In this document: piece by piece, positions 1 through 8,272 of the stretch
How the letters are laid out: every line of letters starts with the position of its first letter
Numbering within the stretch: the stretch's first letter is position 1
Assembly (NCBI GenBank): GCA_012837335.1
Contig: DURM01000014.1
Span: 1 to 37,825 of the forward strand
From: Bacillota bacterium
Lineage (GTDB): Bacteria; Bacillota; Limnochordia; Darwinibacteriales; DTU012
Direction: 5' to 3'
Length of the DNA: 37,825 nt
Notes under the pieces: model-generated
The model's input: only the letters and a program-made list of their open reading frames with translations
What the model was told of the DNA's origin: nothing
Database searches by the model: none
Made by a program: the position numbers and the translations under genes

Positions 1-748
1 AGCTCATTACTACCCGAACATCCGCTTCTTTAACAGCAGCTTCATACGGAAACAGCCACACTTCCCGCAGTTCGCGAGGGGAAACATGAACCGGCGCATG
101 GTTGCGGCCTCCTTCGGAGAAACTGTGACCAACAAAATGCTTTAAGGTCGCTAAAACACCTCGCCGCAGTTCCGGTTTCTGAAGTCCTTCAGCATAAGCT
201 GCAGCCACAGCAGCAGCGAGATAGGGATCCTCGCCAAATGTTTCTTCTACCCGCCCCCACCGCAGATCGCGAGCCAAATCTAGAACGGGAGACAGGCCCA
301 GCCGAGCGCCGATAGCCAGCATCTGTTTTTGAATCTCCCCAGTCATTTTCCTGATTAGATCCGGATTCCAGGTGCACGCTAAACCGATGGCCTGGGGAAA
401 AGCTGTGGCTTCCTTAGCCATCAGTCCGCTTAAGCACTCTTCGTGCAAAAGAGCCGGTATTTTTAGCCTTGTATGCTGCTCTAAAAACTGCTGAATAGCA
501 TTGGCAGCTTTAGCTGCTTTATCAGGAGCTAAATCGCTGGCACCGGCCATCCGGGTAATTTGTCCGATCCCGTGAGGAATTGCTGCCTGAGCTTTGTCAA
601 AACAGATTTCCCCCTGATCGTTCAGGAGCACTTCGGGACCTACCGAACCCAGCTGCGCCACCTTTTCTTCCAGTGTCATCCGCTGCAGCAGATCCTCCAC
701 TCTGGCATCTACAGGAGCACTGCTGTCCTCATATAGTCTTACTTCCAC
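1..748 (-). CDS. GH3 family glycosidase, N-terminal part (partial)
   Basis: This is the first 249 codons of a glycoside hydrolase family 3 protein (beta-glucosidase or beta-xylosidase type), which hydrolyses terminal beta-linked sugars from oligosaccharides. The gene leaves the window at position 1. It starts at GTG 746-748, seven bases after an AAAGGTGG ribosome binding site. The N-terminus has the usual LLQRMTLEEKVAQL opening. Further GH3 (alpha/beta)8-barrel marks are LARDLRWGRVEETFGEDP and KHFVGHSFSEGGRNHAP. The catalytic nucleophile Asp (SDW region) lies beyond the window edge. No signal peptide is visible, so the enzyme is probably cytoplasmic and acts on imported oligosaccharides. Family assignment is firm; substrate cannot be told from this part. 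Confidence 0.9.
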   Translation of the reverse strand, partial: MEVRLYEDSSAPVDARVEDLLQRMTLEEKVAQLGSVGPEVLLNDQGEICFDKAQAAIPHGIGQITRMAGASDLAPDKAAKAANAIQQFLEQHTRLKIPALLHEECLSGLMAKEATAFPQAIGLACTWNPDLIRKMTGEIQKQMLAIGARLGLSPVLDLARDLRWGRVEETFGEDPYLAAAVAAAYAEGLQKPELRRGVLATLKHFVGHSFSEGGRNHAPVHVSPRELREVWLFPYEAAVKEADVRVVMS

Positions 749-879
749 CGTTTACCACCTTTCCCTCTCCTAGATTCTTAATCGATCGGGCGTCCCGCAG
801 CACCCGTTCTGTCGAAAACTTAAAAACTTTTACTCTTTCATTTTATTCTTCCTTAATATTTAGGAACTGTCAAGGGATT

Positions 880-905
880 AAAAAAGAGTGCTCTTTACAG
901 CACTC
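880..905 (-). terminator. Intrinsic terminator of the speD-speE-ybaK operon
   Basis: On the minus strand a perfect 7-bp stem (GAGTGCT/AGCACTC, 6-nt loop, 886-905) is followed at once by six T. It lies 29 nt past the ybaK-like stop codon. Confidence 0.85.
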
Positions 906-933
906 CAGCAGGACTATATATAAAGCTCAAACA

Positions 934-1401
934 CTATACCACCAAACAGACATCAACCCATCCTCTGCTGTTTGAGTACTTCTCCAGCTCGGGAATGGAC
1001 AGCTCGATTAAGGAATTCGAACTGCCGCAGGCAGGAAATACAGATTCATAGCGCTGCAGGGCGCGGTCAAGATAGACCTCCACTCCTTCATTAACAGCAA
1101 AAGGACAAACACCGCCAACAGCATGTCCGATTAAAGGTTCTGCTTCGTCAAAGGACAGCATGCGCGGTCTGCGGCCAAACTCTGCTTTATACTTCGCATT
1201 ATCGACTCTAGTGTCGCCAGCAGCTACCACTAATACAACTCGCTTTCCCAAGTGAAAGGAGAGTGTTTTAGCAACTCGGCCTTTCTCACAACCCAGTGCT
1301 TCCGCAGCTTCTTCCACAGTCGCGCAGGAAACATCAAATTCAAGAATGCGATCTTCGATTCCAAAATTCCGGAAATACTCCTTAACTCTTTCTATCGACA
1401 T
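934..1401 (-). CDS. YbaK/EbsC-family aminoacyl-tRNA deacylase-like protein
   Basis: A 155-residue single-domain protein of the YbaK/ProX/EbsC fold. Members hydrolyse mischarged aminoacyl-tRNAs (for example Cys-tRNA(Pro)) in trans. Recognisable features are the early TVEEAAEALGCEKGRVAKTL segment, whose Lys is the conserved catalytic or substrate-contacting residue of the family, and the GHAVGGVCPF motif. The reading frame is open 7 codons further upstream. ATG 1399-1401 is preferred because AGGAGTG sits 6 nt before it. It lies downstream of speE on the same strand, with a hairpin between them. The exact tRNA substrate cannot be read from sequence. Confidence 0.85.
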   Translation of the reverse strand: MSIERVKEYFRNFGIEDRILEFDVSCATVEEAAEALGCEKGRVAKTLSFHLGKRVVLVVAAGDTRVDNAKYKAEFGRRPRMLSFDEAEPLIGHAVGGVCPFAVNEGVEVYLDRALQRYESVFPACGSSNSLIELSIPELEKYSNSRGWVDVCLVV

Positions 1402-1449
1402 CAAAACACTCCTGTTCAGCATCTGACAGTTCTGCTCAGATTAGATTTA

Positions 1450-1470
1450 AGCCATGCAGACTGCATGGCT
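1450..1470 (-). terminator. Perfect hairpin between speE and the ybaK-like gene
   Basis: AGCCATGC, AGACT loop, GCATGGCT form a perfect inverted repeat directly after the speE stop. On the minus strand only a weak T stretch (TTAAATCT) follows. This may be a leaky terminator or an mRNA-stabilising hairpin that sets the relative expression of the two genes. Confidence 0.45.
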
Positions 1471-1471
1471 A

Positions 1472-2317
1472 TCAGCTGTTGAGAATATTAAGCACATAAT
1501 TCGGCAGAGCAAAACTGCCCTTGTGCAGTTCTGTGTTATAATAGTTAGTTTCTAACCCTAATGTATTCCACTGGTCTGCTTTTAGGTTCTTAATGGGATC
1601 AGGTTCTTTCGAAGCAAAGCCAAACAGCCAATGTCCCGAAGGATAAGTGGGGATATGAGCCTGATAGGCTTTAACTAACGGGAAAACATCCTTAAGCTTC
1701 TGATAAGAACTCTTCGCCGCTAAAGCATCATCCGGGTAATACGGACTTTCCATTTGATTCACTAAAATGCCGCCGGACTTTAAAGCGCGATGGCAGTCCG
1801 CATAAAACTTGCGGGTAAATAAGCCTTCTCCCGGTCCAAAGGGGTCAGTAGAATCAACGATGATTAAATCATACTCAACTGCTTTATCAGTTACAAACTC
1901 CACACCATCGGTAAAAAAGAGATTTACCCGCTCATCATCAAGCATACCAGCAGTCTGAGGCAGATATTTGCGGCAGACCTCAACCACTTTCTCATCGATT
2001 TCAACCATATCGATGCGTTTAATGGAATTATACCGCGTCAACTCACGCACAGTGCCTCCATCGCCGGCTCCGATTACCAGCACGTCCTGAGCGTAGGGAT
2101 TGACCGCCATCGGCACGTGGGTAATCATCTCATGGTAGATAAACTCGTCTTTTTCTGTCAGCATTAAATAGCCATCAATGACTAAAATTCTGCCGAAATC
2201 TCGCGATTCATAGACCTCGATTGTTTGGAACTGACTGGCAACATTTGCCAATCGGTTTGTTACCCGAATTGAAAAGGTAGTATCCTTTGTATGATGCTCA
2301 GTAAACCAAAGTTCCAT
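1472..2317 (-). CDS. speE: Spermidine (polyamine) synthase
   Basis: A 281-residue aminopropyltransferase that moves the aminopropyl group of decarboxylated S-adenosylmethionine onto putrescine (or a related diamine), giving spermidine and methylthioadenosine. The protein opens with the beta-strand N-terminal domain (WFTEHHTKDTTFSIRV). The Rossmann-type nucleotide loop GAGDGG is at about 83-88, the acidic strand VEIDEKVVEVC follows, and the active-site DSTDP motif is at about 155-159. Length is normal for the family. It lies 31 nt downstream of speD, the enzyme that makes its co-substrate, so the two are evidently one operon. Acceptor specificity (putrescine, cadaverine or agmatine) is not decided by these motifs. 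Confidence 0.95.
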   Translation of the reverse strand: MELWFTEHHTKDTTFSIRVTNRLANVASQFQTIEVYESRDFGRILVIDGYLMLTEKDEFIYHEMITHVPMAVNPYAQDVLVIGAGDGGTVRELTRYNSIKRIDMVEIDEKVVEVCRKYLPQTAGMLDDERVNLFFTDGVEFVTDKAVEYDLIIVDSTDPFGPGEGLFTRKFYADCHRALKSGGILVNQMESPYYPDDALAAKSSYQKLKDVFPLVKAYQAHIPTYPSGHWLFGFASKEPDPIKNLKADQWNTLGLETNYYNTELHKGSFALPNYVLNILNS

Positions 2318-2348
2318 GTCTCCCCTCCAGAACAGGTTATAGTCTCAT

Positions 2349-3167
2349 TTAGTAGATATTCATCCCCTGATAGATCTCCATCATTTCTTTTCGCAGTTTT
2401 CTAGTGATCTTCTCCTGCTCCTCCGCCGAAAGGTCAGCCGCACTGCGGTTGAACAGATAGTTTTCCAGATCAATATCTTTGATCATCATCTTAGTATGAA
2501 AGGTATAGTTAGAATGAAAGTTGACATCATAGCTCTCGTAAACTCTGCGAATATCAGCATCAATAAAGTCCTGAATTGACTTGATTTTATGATCAATAAA
2601 ATGCTTTTTCCCTTCCACACTGCGGGTAAACCCCCGCACTTTATAATCGATGGTGATGATATCTGAATCAAAGCTGCTGATTAAAAAATTCAAAGCATTC
2701 AGCGGAGAAATTTTGCCGCAGGTTGCCACATCGATATCTACGCGAAATGTTGAGATGAAGTGATCAGGATGATACTCTGGATAAGTATGAACTGTGATAT
2801 GACTCTTATCAAGATGGGCATGGATTGTATCCCTTCGGAAATGACATGTGCATGAATCACTTAAAATGCCCTGGTTGCAGCTGTCATCAATTTGTTCAGG
2901 CAGCAGTGGTTCTTCAGCAACCAGCAGATTGACAGAAGCACCCTGCGGCTGATAATCCTGCTTGGAAATGTTTAAAACATGAGCACCGATAATATCGGTA
3001 ACTCTGCATAAAATCTCAGTCAGCCGCACAGCATTGTACTGTTCGTTAATATACTCGATATAATCTCTCTGCTCCTGTTCAGTTTCTGCGTAGCATACAT
3101 CGTAGATATTAAAACTGAGGGACTTGGTGAGGTTATTAAATCCATACAAGGTCAGCTTTTCTTCCAA
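2349..3167 (-). CDS. speD: S-adenosylmethionine decarboxylase proenzyme, class 1A type
   Basis: A 272-residue proenzyme that self-cleaves to create a pyruvoyl cofactor and decarboxylates S-adenosylmethionine for spermidine synthesis. The processing site is [13 protein letters not shown], with cleavage expected between Lys121 and Ser122, Ser122 becoming the pyruvoyl group. Downstream, the [21 protein letters not shown] and [19 protein letters not shown] segments match the long Escherichia coli type (class 1A, about 264 residues). They do not resemble the short class 1B (about 120-130 residues) found in Bacillus and many other Gram-positives. It heads the speD-speE operon, behind a good sigma-70-type promoter at 3224-3253. 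Confidence 0.95.
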   Translation of the reverse strand: MEEKLTLYGFNNLTKSLSFNIYDVCYAETEQEQRDYIEYINEQYNAVRLTEILCRVTDIIGAHVLNISKQDYQPQGASVNLLVAEEPLLPEQIDDSCNQGILSDSCTCHFRRDTIHAHLDKSHITVHTYPEYHPDHFISTFRVDIDVATCGKISPLNALNFLISSFDSDIITIDYKVRGFTRSVEGKKHFIDHKIKSIQDFIDADIRRVYESYDVNFHSNYTFHTKMMIKDIDLENYLFNRSAADLSAEEQEKITRKLRKEMMEIYQGMNIY

Positions 3168-3223
3168 TAAAATCGCCTGCCTTTCCCTGCTAGATTTAAT
3201 ACAGAGCCAACGAAAGCTTATTC

Positions 3224-3253
3224 ATTTTACCATATCAATCAAGTATATGTCTA
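3224..3253 (-). promoter_or_regulatory. Predicted sigma-A promoter of speD
   Basis: On the minus strand TAGACA (3248-3253) and TAAAAT (3224-3229) are separated by 18 nt. Each box has one mismatch to consensus. It lies 57 nt upstream of the speD start. Confidence 0.6.
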
Positions 3254-3333
3254 TAAATCAGCTCTAGTGATTAAATCCTTATTTCACCACATCAACAGCA
3301 ATTCCTTCCCCTAATCCCCCCTGCAGCAAGGCT

Positions 3334-3339
3334 TATAAT
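3334..3339 (+). promoter_or_regulatory. Possible -10 box upstream of the ABC exporter gene
   Basis: A perfect TATAAT lies 54 nt before the GTG start, but no convincing -35 box is seen 16-18 nt upstream. A short hairpin (GTGTT/AACAC) follows at 3347-3360. Weak prediction. Confidence 0.3.
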
Positions 3340-3392
3340 CCTGCTGTGTTAGGCAACACTAACCGGGTAGCAGATAGGATAGGAGTGATTGT

Positions 3393-5747
3393 GTGCTGCA
3401 GCTTAAGGAGATCACCAAAAACTATACAACTGGAGAATTTACCCAAACTGCTCTAGATCGGATCAGCATTAGTTTTAGGAAAACCGAATTCGTTGCTGTT
3501 TTAGGTGAAAGTGGTTCAGGCAAAACGACACTGCTGAATATAATTGGCGGATTGGATTCATATGACAGTGGCGAAATGATGATCAGTGGAGTATCAACCG
3601 CAGATTTTGATGAGATTGATTGGGACGCATATCGCAACAACAGCATTGGATTTATCTTTCAAAACTATAATCTTATTCCCCATCTCAATCTAGTCGATAA
3701 TGTAATCATCGGTATGAGCCTAAGCGGAATGCCTTCTGACGTAAAACATAAAAAAGCTCTGCAGCTCTTGGCAAAAGTGGGACTCGAAGAGCATGTGCAT
3801 AAAACTCCGAATCAGCTGTCGGGAGGGCAAATGCAGAGAGTTGCCATTGCCCGAGCGCTGGCAAACGACCCCAACATTATTCTAGCAGATGAACCAACAG
3901 GAGCTTTGGATACGGAAACCAGCCGCCAGATCCTGGATCTGATCAAGGAGATTGCTCAGGATAAACTGGTTATTATGGTTACGCATAATCAAGCATTGGC
4001 AGAAGTCTATGCTGATCGCATTATTCGCCTCTCCGATGGCAAAGTGGTGGACGACAGCAATCCTGCGGACAGTACTGATCAAGGCGAGTTCGAACTTAAC
4101 AAGACCAGTATGAGTTTTTTTGCCGCTTTACGACTGTCAGGCAAGAATATTGCCACTAAAAAATGGCGCACTACCCTTACAGCCCTTGCCTCTTCGCTGG
4201 GCATCATCGGTATTGCACTAATTTTGGGTTTATCCTCAGGTTTTAGGGTCCATATAGACCAATTTCAAGAAGATGCGCTGACAGAGTTTCCCATTATCAT
4301 TGCCCAGACCGCATCCGTTCTCGAACACGAACCTAATTCATTCCAAAACCAGGAACAGGACCACGATGATCCAGAGCGGATCTATCCCTTCGACACGGGA
4401 AAAAGACGAATTTCCCACACCAACACTTTTACGCCGGAATACCTCGAATATATCGCAAAAATAGATCCGGACATCTGCAGCAGCATTGGCTATGTGCGGA
4501 TGGTTAATCTTAACTTACTCCGCCGCAGAGATGATAAAACCTTTCCGGTAACTGTTTCCGCTGGAATCAATCTGGGCGGTATGGGAAGCATGGGCACCGC
4601 CGGCTCAATGAGTTCGGGAATCACCAGCATGCGCGGAGCAGGACTGGCTTCATATCCGGAAACCCTAGATCAATCAGCTCCGAGTTATCTTGAAAGAAAC
4701 TACGATCTGTTGGCAGGGTCCTATCCGAATTCTGAAACTGATTTAGTATTAGTTATCGACCGCCGCAATAGGGTTGATCATACCGTTTTGACTAATCTAG
4801 GCTTTTCCACAGATGAACTTGCTGACTTAAGATTTGATGATATTGTCGGGACTGAATTGAAACTTATTCATAACGACGATTACTATATCCGCACAGATAT
4901 GGGTAACTTTATTCCAAATAACAATTATGACGCAATGTATGACTCACCCAGAAGCATAACACTGACTATCACCGGAGTGGTTAAAGCCAAACCCCATCTC
5001 GAAATTGAGATTTTGGGCACTGGGATTGTCTACAGCGATCGGTTAGTTCAGCGCATCACAGCCGCTGCGTCTGAGTCAGAAATTGTTAAAGCCCAGAAAG
5101 AATGCGATGTTAATATTCTCAATCTGAGCAACTTAAATGCTGCCATGAAACAAGCCCTCATCACCAGTTTCGGCGGAGATGACCTCCCGCAGATGATCTT
5201 TCTTTTTCCAACTAACTTCAGCGCAAAGGATGCTGTTACAAGCTATCTCGATGCTTACAACGTGAACAAATCATCATCTGATCGAATTCTCTACACGGAC
5301 CTTGCCAGCACAATAACAGAAATGACCGGAGGGATAATGAATGCAATTACTTTAGTTTTAATTGGATTTTCTGCAATATCGTTAGTCGTATCGCTGATCA
5401 TGATTGGGATCATTACTTACATCTCCGTACTTGAGCGTACAAAAGAAATCGGAATTCTGCGCGCACTTGGAGCTCGCAAGAAAGACATCACCCGTGTTTT
5501 TAACGCGGAAACATTTATTATTGGAGCCTTAGCCGGTTTTCTTGGGATCACCATTGCTTATCTGCTGACTATCCCGATTAACAACTATATTTATAATCTG
5601 ACCAACCTGCGCAGTGTTGCCCAACTGCGGATCCTGCATGCTGTTCTTCTGGTTATGCTCAGTATCAGCTTAACTCAAATTGGTGGCGCAATTCCTGCAG
5701 TTATGGCTGCCAAAAAAGATCCTGTTGAAGCACTGCGTACGGAATAG
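3393..5747 (+). CDS. ABC exporter, fused ATPase and FtsX/MacB-type permease
   Basis: A 784-residue fusion of an ABC ATPase and a permease. Residues 1-220 carry Walker A GESGSGKTT (38-46), the Q-loop Gln90, the signature LSGGQ (142-146), Walker B ILADEP (163-168) and the switch His198. A first membrane helix lies at about 262-283. A large extracytoplasmic domain (about 290-640) follows, then three helices that form the FtsX-like core and end in AAKKDPVEALRTE. This is the MacB/LolCDE mechanotransmission architecture, which moves substrates at or outside the membrane. The extracytoplasmic part holds a Gly/Met/Ser-rich stretch (about 390-420, GGMGSMGTAGSMSSG). Start is GTG 3393 after AGGAGTG. No partner membrane-fusion gene is adjacent. 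Substrate unknown (peptide, antibiotic or lipid). Confidence 0.9.
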   Translation: MLQLKEITKNYTTGEFTQTALDRISISFRKTEFVAVLGESGSGKTTLLNIIGGLDSYDSGEMMISGVSTADFDEIDWDAYRNNSIGFIFQNYNLIPHLNLVDNVIIGMSLSGMPSDVKHKKALQLLAKVGLEEHVHKTPNQLSGGQMQRVAIARALANDPNIILADEPTGALDTETSRQILDLIKEIAQDKLVIMVTHNQALAEVYADRIIRLSDGKVVDDSNPADSTDQGEFELNKTSMSFFAALRLSGKNIATKKWRTTLTALASSLGIIGIALILGLSSGFRVHIDQFQEDALTEFPIIIAQTASVLEHEPNSFQNQEQDHDDPERIYPFDTGKRRISHTNTFTPEYLEYIAKIDPDICSSIGYVRMVNLNLLRRRDDKTFPVTVSAGINLGGMGSMGTAGSMSSGITSMRGAGLASYPETLDQSAPSYLERNYDLLAGSYPNSETDLVLVIDRRNRVDHTVLTNLGFSTDELADLRFDDIVGTELKLIHNDDYYIRTDMGNFIPNNNYDAMYDSPRSITLTITGVVKAKPHLEIEILGTGIVYSDRLVQRITAAASESEIVKAQKECDVNILNLSNLNAAMKQALITSFGGDDLPQMIFLFPTNFSAKDAVTSYLDAYNVNKSSSDRILYTDLASTITEMTGGIMNAITLVLIGFSAISLVVSLIMIGIITYISVLERTKEIGILRALGARKKDITRVFNAETFIIGALAGFLGITIAYLLTIPINNYIYNLTNLRSVAQLRILHAVLLVMLSISLTQIGGAIPAVMAAKKDPVEALRTE

Positions 5748-5757
5748 GGCAAAAACT

Positions 5758-5786
5758 AGACCCTTTAGCTTCACGCTAAAGGGTCT
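5758..5786 (-). terminator. Intrinsic terminator between the ABC exporter and GH2 genes
   Basis: AGACCCTTTAGC and GCTAAAGGGTCT form a perfect 12-bp stem with a TTCAC loop. On the minus strand the stem is followed by TAGTTTTTG, so it terminates the GH2 gene. It may also stop the convergent exporter transcript, though no T run follows on the plus strand. Confidence 0.85.
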
Positions 5787-5792
5787 GTGAAC

Positions 5793-8129
5793 TTAGTCGA
5801 TCTCGAGCGTATCTGATTTTAGATATGGACTTTCAGCTGTAACTTTTAAAACTCCGGAACCAGTTTTGCGCACATAGATCATCATTCGGCCATCATAAGC
5901 GTGGCGATAGGGGGCGGTAAAATCAGTTACATCCGCCAGATCGCCATTGTCTAAGGCAAGCAGTTCGCCTTCGCCTTCCAGCCTTACCCTGATCAGCGAG
6001 CGATCAGATACGGCCCGGCGGTTCTGATCATCAAGAACGTAGAGCTCAATCTGGAGAATATCATCTCCGACTTGATAATCCGGAACCAGTTTGATCTGTA
6101 CAGGAGCATTCACTGTTTCCAGTTTATACCCAATTTCTCCGGCCTCAGCTTCTAAAACACCGGGCTGGAAGGGTACAATCCAGGTTAAATAGCCCAACTC
6201 AGCGGTATCAACCTGGTTTTCGCAGAGTTCACCATTGAGATACAGTTTTACATTCTCCTGATTGGTGTAGCAGCGCACCTCGATTTCTTCACCGGGTACG
6301 TAATTCCAGCTTTCATACATAGGTTTAAACTCTCTGGGTTCGAATTCTCCTGGCCCTTTCCGCGCAGTAACCAGGCGGATCACCGGCTCATCAGCCCACC
6401 AGCTCTGCCGTCTGTAGTAATCAGGTTTTTCGAAACCGGCAGTAGTCAACAGGCCGAAATAAGCACCATGGTGAGGCCATCCCCTGCATTCGCCAAGATA
6501 GTCGATTCCAGTCCACAAAAACTGTCCCGAAATAAACTGATTGTCAACTACGGCTCTCCAGGCAGCATATTCATGGCGGTTCTCACTGCCTAAAAGCGGT
6601 TTATCGGGGAAGCGCTGATGGTCTTCCGCATACAGATGTTCTTTGTAGTTATAGCCGAGAACATCCAGGAGCTCACCAAAGCCGATCCGAGTCGATAATT
6701 CCGGAAACGCCAGCCCCTGAGTTACCGGTCTGGTGTGGTCATGCTGCTTAACAATCTCCACGAGTTCCTTGGCAATAGGTACCAACCGCTCCGAGTTGGG
6801 GCGGTTCGGGTTGTATCTCCGCTGCGACATAGGCTTATTATGATCATTGTTGCCCGTCATCATATCAAAGGAGGGGTGGTTGTACGGATCGTTCGGATAG
6901 TCGATTTCGTTGCCGATACTCCACATCACTATGGACGGATGGTTGCGCCCTCTTTTCACCATTGCACTCAAATCCTGCTCATACCAATGAGGAAAATCTT
7001 CTGCATAGCCATAGTGCTTGGGTGGATAGACATTGTGGCCGATATGCCACTTGTTTTTTGGCGCTTCCCATTCATCAAATGCTTCATCCATCACCAAAAA
7101 GCCCATTTCATCGCACAGCTCATAGAGCTCCGGCATATGGGGATTGTGGCTCATTCTGATGGCGTTGCAGCCCATTTTTTTCAGTTTAATCAGCCGCCGC
7201 CGCCAAATCTCTTTGGTAACAGCCGCGCCAAGTGTTCCTGCATCATGATGCAGGCATACACCTTTGAAGACCTCACGCTTGCCGTTGAGGAAAAATCCTT
7301 GTTCCGGATCGAACTCAAAGGTTCTGATCCCCACTTTCTGGCGATCAATCAGGTACTCTTTTTTTGTTTCAGTGTCCACTACAGCTGTTTCCAGGGTGTA
7401 TAAGTTCGGTTCATCAGGAGACCACAGTTTGGGATTATTAAGAATGCCTTTGGTTTCGATTTTACTGGCTTCTTCACCGAGGCTTGCCTTACCGGTCAGT
7501 TCGAGCACCAAATTGTTATCCGCATCATATAAGCGGTTGTGGACAGTTACATCCATGGGTTTAACCGCAAACAACTCGTTAGTTACAGTCAGCTCGGCTT
7601 CCTCCTCAGTAACCCGGTTGTTATAGAAGAAAATGCCGTATTCAGCAGGATAGACCTGGTTATAAATCAGCAGACTTACTTTACGGGTAATTCCGGAACC
7701 GGTAAACCAGCGGGAATCCGCCAAGTCTTCGCGGCTTACTCGCACTGATATCACATTCTCTGTTTCGCCGCAGCAGAGAAAGTCGGAGATATCATATTGG
7801 AAGGTTGTATATCCGTAAGGGCGTTTACCGAGATAATAGCTATTAATCCACACCTGGCTGTTTTTATAAATGCCGTCAAAGCGTAGAAAAACTCGGCTGT
7901 CTTCTAACTCTTTAGGCAGGTAAAAATGCTTGCGGTACCAAGCGGTGCCGCCCCGCACATAACCGGTTCCGCTGGAATACTCCCGCGAAAGGGGATAATG
8001 CACCGACCAGTCGTGGGGCAGTCTCACCTGCTGCCAATCATTATCAGGAAAGTCCTTCTGAAAAGCCTCCGCTTCATCTTTCAGAATGAATTTCCAATCT
8101 TCATTGATCACTTTAACGCAGTAATCCAT
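5793..8129 (-). CDS. GH2 family glycosidase (beta-galactosidase-like)
   Basis: A 778-residue glycoside hydrolase family 2 enzyme. It shows the jelly-roll sugar-binding domain (about 1-160), an immunoglobulin-like domain (about 165-270) and a TIM barrel. In the barrel the acid/base is Glu408 (WSIGNEID) and the predicted nucleophile is Glu516 (LLGSENRHE). A C-terminal DUF4982-like part (about 600-690, CYTNQENVKLYLNGE) and a further beta domain follow. The GSE nucleophile motif and DUF4982 typify the clade usually annotated as beta-galactosidase, though beta-glucuronidase and other activities occur in GH2. No signal peptide, so probably cytoplasmic. ATG 8127-8129 follows a strong AAGGAGG site. 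Divergent from the MATE gene. Confidence 0.92.
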   Translation of the reverse strand: MDYCVKVINEDWKFILKDEAEAFQKDFPDNDWQQVRLPHDWSVHYPLSREYSSGTGYVRGGTAWYRKHFYLPKELEDSRVFLRFDGIYKNSQVWINSYYLGKRPYGYTTFQYDISDFLCCGETENVISVRVSREDLADSRWFTGSGITRKVSLLIYNQVYPAEYGIFFYNNRVTEEEAELTVTNELFAVKPMDVTVHNRLYDADNNLVLELTGKASLGEEASKIETKGILNNPKLWSPDEPNLYTLETAVVDTETKKEYLIDRQKVGIRTFEFDPEQGFFLNGKREVFKGVCLHHDAGTLGAAVTKEIWRRRLIKLKKMGCNAIRMSHNPHMPELYELCDEMGFLVMDEAFDEWEAPKNKWHIGHNVYPPKHYGYAEDFPHWYEQDLSAMVKRGRNHPSIVMWSIGNEIDYPNDPYNHPSFDMMTGNNDHNKPMSQRRYNPNRPNSERLVPIAKELVEIVKQHDHTRPVTQGLAFPELSTRIGFGELLDVLGYNYKEHLYAEDHQRFPDKPLLGSENRHEYAAWRAVVDNQFISGQFLWTGIDYLGECRGWPHHGAYFGLLTTAGFEKPDYYRRQSWWADEPVIRLVTARKGPGEFEPREFKPMYESWNYVPGEEIEVRCYTNQENVKLYLNGELCENQVDTAELGYLTWIVPFQPGVLEAEAGEIGYKLETVNAPVQIKLVPDYQVGDDILQIELYVLDDQNRRAVSDRSLIRVRLEGEGELLALDNGDLADVTDFTAPYRHAYDGRMMIYVRKTGSGVLKVTAESPYLKSDTLEID

Positions 8130-8179
8130 TTTTTCGCCTCCTTAGTTGTAGTTTTTAATCAGCTCAAACATGAGCAGTG

Positions 8180-8208
8180 TTGACCAAAAAAACTGGTTGT
8201 GGTAGGAT
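8180..8208 (+). promoter_or_regulatory. Promoter-like boxes before the MATE gene
   Basis: TTGACC (8180-8185) and TAGGAT (8203-8208) are exactly 17 nt apart. If used, transcription would begin near 8215, only a few bases before the terminator-like hairpin at 8219. This conflicts with the riboswitch reading of the same leader, so only one of the two can be the main signal. Confidence 0.4.
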
Positions 8209-8218
8209 TTTACCTGGT

Positions 8219-8252
8219 GAGGCCAAAGCTGCGCAGCCTGGGGCCTCTTTTT
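8219..8252 (+). terminator. Terminator-like hairpin in the leader of the MATE gene
   Basis: GAGGCC (8219-8224) pairs with GGCCTC (8242-8247). Inside lies GCTGCGCAGC, itself self-complementary, and five T follow. The hairpin ends just before the SD sequence GGAAGGA and the likely start codon. A terminator directly upstream of a start suggests attenuation or riboswitch control. A second small hairpin, GGTA/TACC, lies at 8201-8214. Confidence 0.6.
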
Positions 8253-8272
8253 ATTTGGAAGGACTGGTGCTG

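Noticed and set aside
580-975. A 131-codon plus-strand open frame
   Set aside because: It overlaps the GH3 N-terminus and the terminator of the ybaK-like gene in antisense, with no family or start signal.
6735-7403. A 222-codon plus-strand open frame opposite the GH2 gene
   Set aside because: It is the antisense shadow of a well-supported GH2 coding sequence. It has no ribosome binding site and its translation has no recognisable domain.
8177-8272. N-terminal extension of the MATE protein
   Set aside because: It runs over a terminator-like hairpin, has no ribosome binding site and adds a non-membrane segment that the family lacks.
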